Part shown: piece after piece, positions 62,206 to 64,000 of the stretch
Layout: each line of letters begins with the position of its first letter
Numbering within the stretch: the stretch's first letter is position 1
Origin: Pseudomonas knackmussii B13
GTDB taxonomy: Bacteria > Pseudomonadota > Gammaproteobacteria > Pseudomonadales > Pseudomonadaceae
Direction of reading: 5' to 3'
Assembly: GCF_000689415.1 (NCBI RefSeq)
Contig: NZ_HG322950.1
Coordinates: forward strand, 3,913,501 to 3,977,500
Length of the DNA stretch: 64,000 bases
The notes under the pieces: model-generated
The model's input: only the letters and a program-made list of their open reading frames with translations
Told to the model about the DNA's origin: nothing
Database searches by the model: none
Program-made: the position numbers and the translations under genes

Positions 62206-63102
62206 ATGCCCCTGATCCCACGCATAGCCCTGTTCTCGCTGCTGCCGCTGCTCATTCCTCCGGCCCAGGCGCAGGAGGTATTCAAGAGCCCGGACGAAGC
62301 CGCCGCGGCCTTCGTCGCCGCGCTCGGCACCGAACACGCCGACGCCGATCGCCTGGCCAAGTTGCTCGGCGACGACTGGCATAACTACATCCCGGTCAAG
62401 AACATCGAGCGCAAGGACGTCGATGCCTTCCTGGACCTGTACAAGCAACATCACGAAATCCGTGACGACGGCAAAGGTCGCGCTCACCTGGTGGCCGGCA
62501 ATGAAGGTTGGACCCTGCCGATCCTGCTGCGCCAGGGCAAGGACGGCTGGGCCTTCGACGCCAAGGACAGCGTCGACGAGATTCGCGACCGCCGCATCGG
62601 CCGTAACGAACTGGCAACCATCCAGGCAGTGAAGGCCTATCACGACGCGCAACTGGACTACGCCACGAAGGATCGCAACGGCGACGGGCTGCTCGAATAC
62701 GCGCAGAAGTTCGAGAGCGCCGACGGCAAGTTCGACGGTCTCTACTGGGCCGACCAGCCTGGCGTCGAGGAGAGTCCGCTGGGCCCGCTGTTCGGCGATG
62801 CCAAGCCCGAAGGCGAATGGCACGGCTACCACTACCGCATCCTCACCGCCCAGGGCCCGTCCGCTCCCGGCGGCGCCTACGACTACCGGATCGGCAAACA
62901 CATGACCCGCGGCTTCGCCCTGGTCGCCTGGCCTGCTCGCTATGGCGACAGCGGCGTGATGACCTTCATGATCAGCCACGACGGCGAGGTGTTCGAGAAG
63001 GACATGGGCCCGGACAGCGCCAAGCTGGCACTGGCGATGAAGAACTTCGACCCGGACAGCAGCTGGACCGAGGTGAAGGACGACGACACTGCCTCGAACT
63101 GA
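62206..63102 (+). CDS. DUF2950 exported protein
   Basis: 298 aa from the ATG at 62206, with GAGAGGAG seven bases before. A signal peptide (MPLIPRIALFSLLPLLIPPAQAQ) precedes the DUF2950 domain, marked by EVFKSPDEAAAAFVAALG near the N-terminus, DAKDSVDEIRDRRIGRNELA, and WPARYGDSGVMTFMISHDGE. DUF2950 commonly follows DUF3300 in Proteobacteria; their shared role is unknown. Start 13 bp after the partner stop, so co-translated. Longer start in the open frame lies inside the partner gene. Confidence 0.86.
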   Translation: MPLIPRIALFSLLPLLIPPAQAQEVFKSPDEAAAAFVAALGTEHADADRLAKLLGDDWHNYIPVKNIERKDVDAFLDLYKQHHEIRDDGKGRAHLVAGNEGWTLPILLRQGKDGWAFDAKDSVDEIRDRRIGRNELATIQAVKAYHDAQLDYATKDRNGDGLLEYAQKFESADGKFDGLYWADQPGVEESPLGPLFGDAKPEGEWHGYHYRILTAQGPSAPGGAYDYRIGKHMTRGFALVAWPARYGDSGVMTFMISHDGEVFEKDMGPDSAKLALAMKNFDPDSSWTEVKDDDTASN

Positions 63103-63121
63103 TACAGGAATTGCCTTGCAA

Positions 63122-63153
63122 GGGGCGTACGACCGCGAACGCAGGTACGCCCC
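63122..63153. terminator. Possible hairpin between DUF2950 and MOSC genes
   Basis: GGGGCGTAC pairs with GTACGCCCC (9 bp, 14-base loop) in the 59-bp gap between two convergent genes. No T-run on either side, so it is a weak candidate. Confidence 0.45.
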
Positions 63154-63161
63154 GTTCGGCC

Positions 63162-63971
63162 CTACTCGAGGATTTCCACCGGCATGCCGAGGCGCAGTTC
63201 GCCGCGCCCTTCGGCGATCAGGTTCTGTCCGAACATCGCCTCGCCGTCGACGTTGCGGTACTGCATCAGCGTGGCCAGCGGCTCGCGTTGCGCGTCGCGC
63301 TCGCCGGTGTGCGGGTCGATGGTGGTGAGGATGCAGCGGCTGCAAGGCTTGGCCACGCGGAACTCCACTTCGCCGATGCGGATGCGCTTCCAGCTGTCCT
63401 CGGCGAAAGCCGCGGCGCCCTCCACCACCAGGTTCGGGCGGAAGCGCAGCATGTCCAGCGGACGACCGACCCGCGCGGAAAGGTCGTCCAGCGAGCCCTG
63501 GCCGATCAGCAGCAGCGGGAAGCCATCGCCGAAGTGCACCTTCTCGCCGGCATTGGCGTAGGCGGTGTCGACCTGGCGCGCGCGCTGTTCGGGAATCATC
63601 ACCAGGCGGCAGGGCCGGCCCAGGAAGCGGCTGAGCCAGTCCGCGGCGGCGTCACCGGCGTCCGGCACCTGCAGGATGTCGCGCCAGATGGTCACACCGC
63701 GCAGCGCGTCGTCGGTTGCGGGCACGACCACCGAGAGATCCTCCATGCCCGGCGCGCGCAGGCGCAGGGCGCCGAAGCCCTCTTCCCAGCGCGCCTCGAT
63801 GCGGCCCATCTGCGGCAGCAGGCGCTGGGTGAGGAAACGGCCGTTAGCCTCCTCGACGACCATCCAGCGGCGGTCGCCCTCCAGGCCGAGGGCATCCAGG
63901 CGGATGTTGTCCAGGGGCTCGACCTGTCCGGACTTGAGCGGATAACGGTAGAGGGCGCTGAGGCTTGGCAT
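63162..63971 (-). CDS. MOSC-domain protein (YcbX-like, no ferredoxin part)
   Basis: 269 aa. N-terminal MOSC beta-barrel (LSALYRYPLKSGQVEPLDNIRLDALGLEGDRRWMVV) and C-terminal MOSC domain with the conserved Cys in AKPCSRC that binds the molybdenum cofactor. FRPNLVV is typical of this family. Unlike E. coli YcbX, which adds a 2Fe-2S ferredoxin domain, this protein ends after MOSC. Such proteins may reduce N-hydroxylated compounds with an electron donor; partner unknown here. Start ATG at 63971 is close to the window edge (29 bp). Confidence 0.86.
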   Translation of the reverse strand: MPSLSALYRYPLKSGQVEPLDNIRLDALGLEGDRRWMVVEEANGRFLTQRLLPQMGRIEARWEEGFGALRLRAPGMEDLSVVVPATDDALRGVTIWRDILQVPDAGDAAADWLSRFLGRPCRLVMIPEQRARQVDTAYANAGEKVHFGDGFPLLLIGQGSLDDLSARVGRPLDMLRFRPNLVVEGAAAFAEDSWKRIRIGEVEFRVAKPCSRCILTTIDPHTGERDAQREPLATLMQYRNVDGEAMFGQNLIAEGRGELRLGMPVEILE

Positions 63972-64000
63972 GGCGGCGGCTTCCTTGTACGGGCGAAACG

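Overview
This window is about 64 kb of high-GC chromosomal DNA from a Pseudomonas. Protein sequences and gene order follow P. aeruginosa PAO1, as I remember it, from maf (PA2972) through slt (PA3020). Differences in gene content suggest a non-aeruginosa member of that group (P. nitroreducens, P. citronellolis or P. knackmussii type); the species assignment is inference. No rRNA, tRNA or CRISPR array was seen. Almost everything is core genome, so the interest lies in a few departures from the expected order and in regulatory sites that can be read directly.

Layout. 1-4.6 kb: maf, then a complete IS3-family insertion sequence (681-2005), then the minus-strand operon rluC / HAD phosphatase / SppA-like protease. 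4.6-8.4 kb: a long leader and rne (RNase E), whose disordered tail holds eight 15-residue repeats. 8.4-15.3 kb: an envelope operon on the minus strand, exbB-exbD-lpxK-ycaR-kdsB-ptpA-murB, preceded by comEC. 15.4-21 kb: a DUF2062 gene, the lipoprotein-export operon lolC-lolD-lolE, and a plus-strand trio with a PilZ-fold protein and a glycerophosphodiester phosphodiesterase. 21-32.5 kb: sthA, apbE, an efflux module (membrane fusion protein, tandem ATPase, two ABC-2 permeases, NodT-type outer-membrane factor) with a divergent CecR-like TetR regulator, and aroP. The efflux module sits where PAO1 carries nqrABCDEF, leaving apbE without its usual partners. 32.6-41.7 kb: gap with a long N-terminal extension, mfd, csiV and a SWIM/SNF2 helicase. 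41.7-46.9 kb: methylthioinosine phosphorylase, nagZ, an L,D-transpeptidase, psrA, lexA, sulA and two small conserved genes. 47-53.5 kb: topA, a DUF1653 gene, and the fatty-acid oxidation operon fadB-fadA. 53.5-64 kb: mostly uncharacterised conserved genes (one broken by a frameshift), a universal stress protein, the ABC-F protein Uup, slt, a DUF3300/DUF2950 exported pair, and a MOSC protein.

How it fits together. Many genes serve the envelope: lipid A and KDO supply, peptidoglycan synthesis and recycling, lipoprotein sorting, energy transduction and efflux. A second theme is stress and DNA repair (lexA, sulA, mfd, topA, slt, usp). The clearest regulatory reading is between psrA and lexA: two PsrA-type palindromes share one base and cover the psrA -10 element, and two CTG-N10-CAG LexA boxes cover and follow a sigma70 lexA promoter. 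A near-match to the PsrA palindrome also lies upstream of fadB. I found no strongly supported new defence or metabolic system. The best leads are the nqr-site replacement, the IS beside a terminator, and the unexplained small genes.
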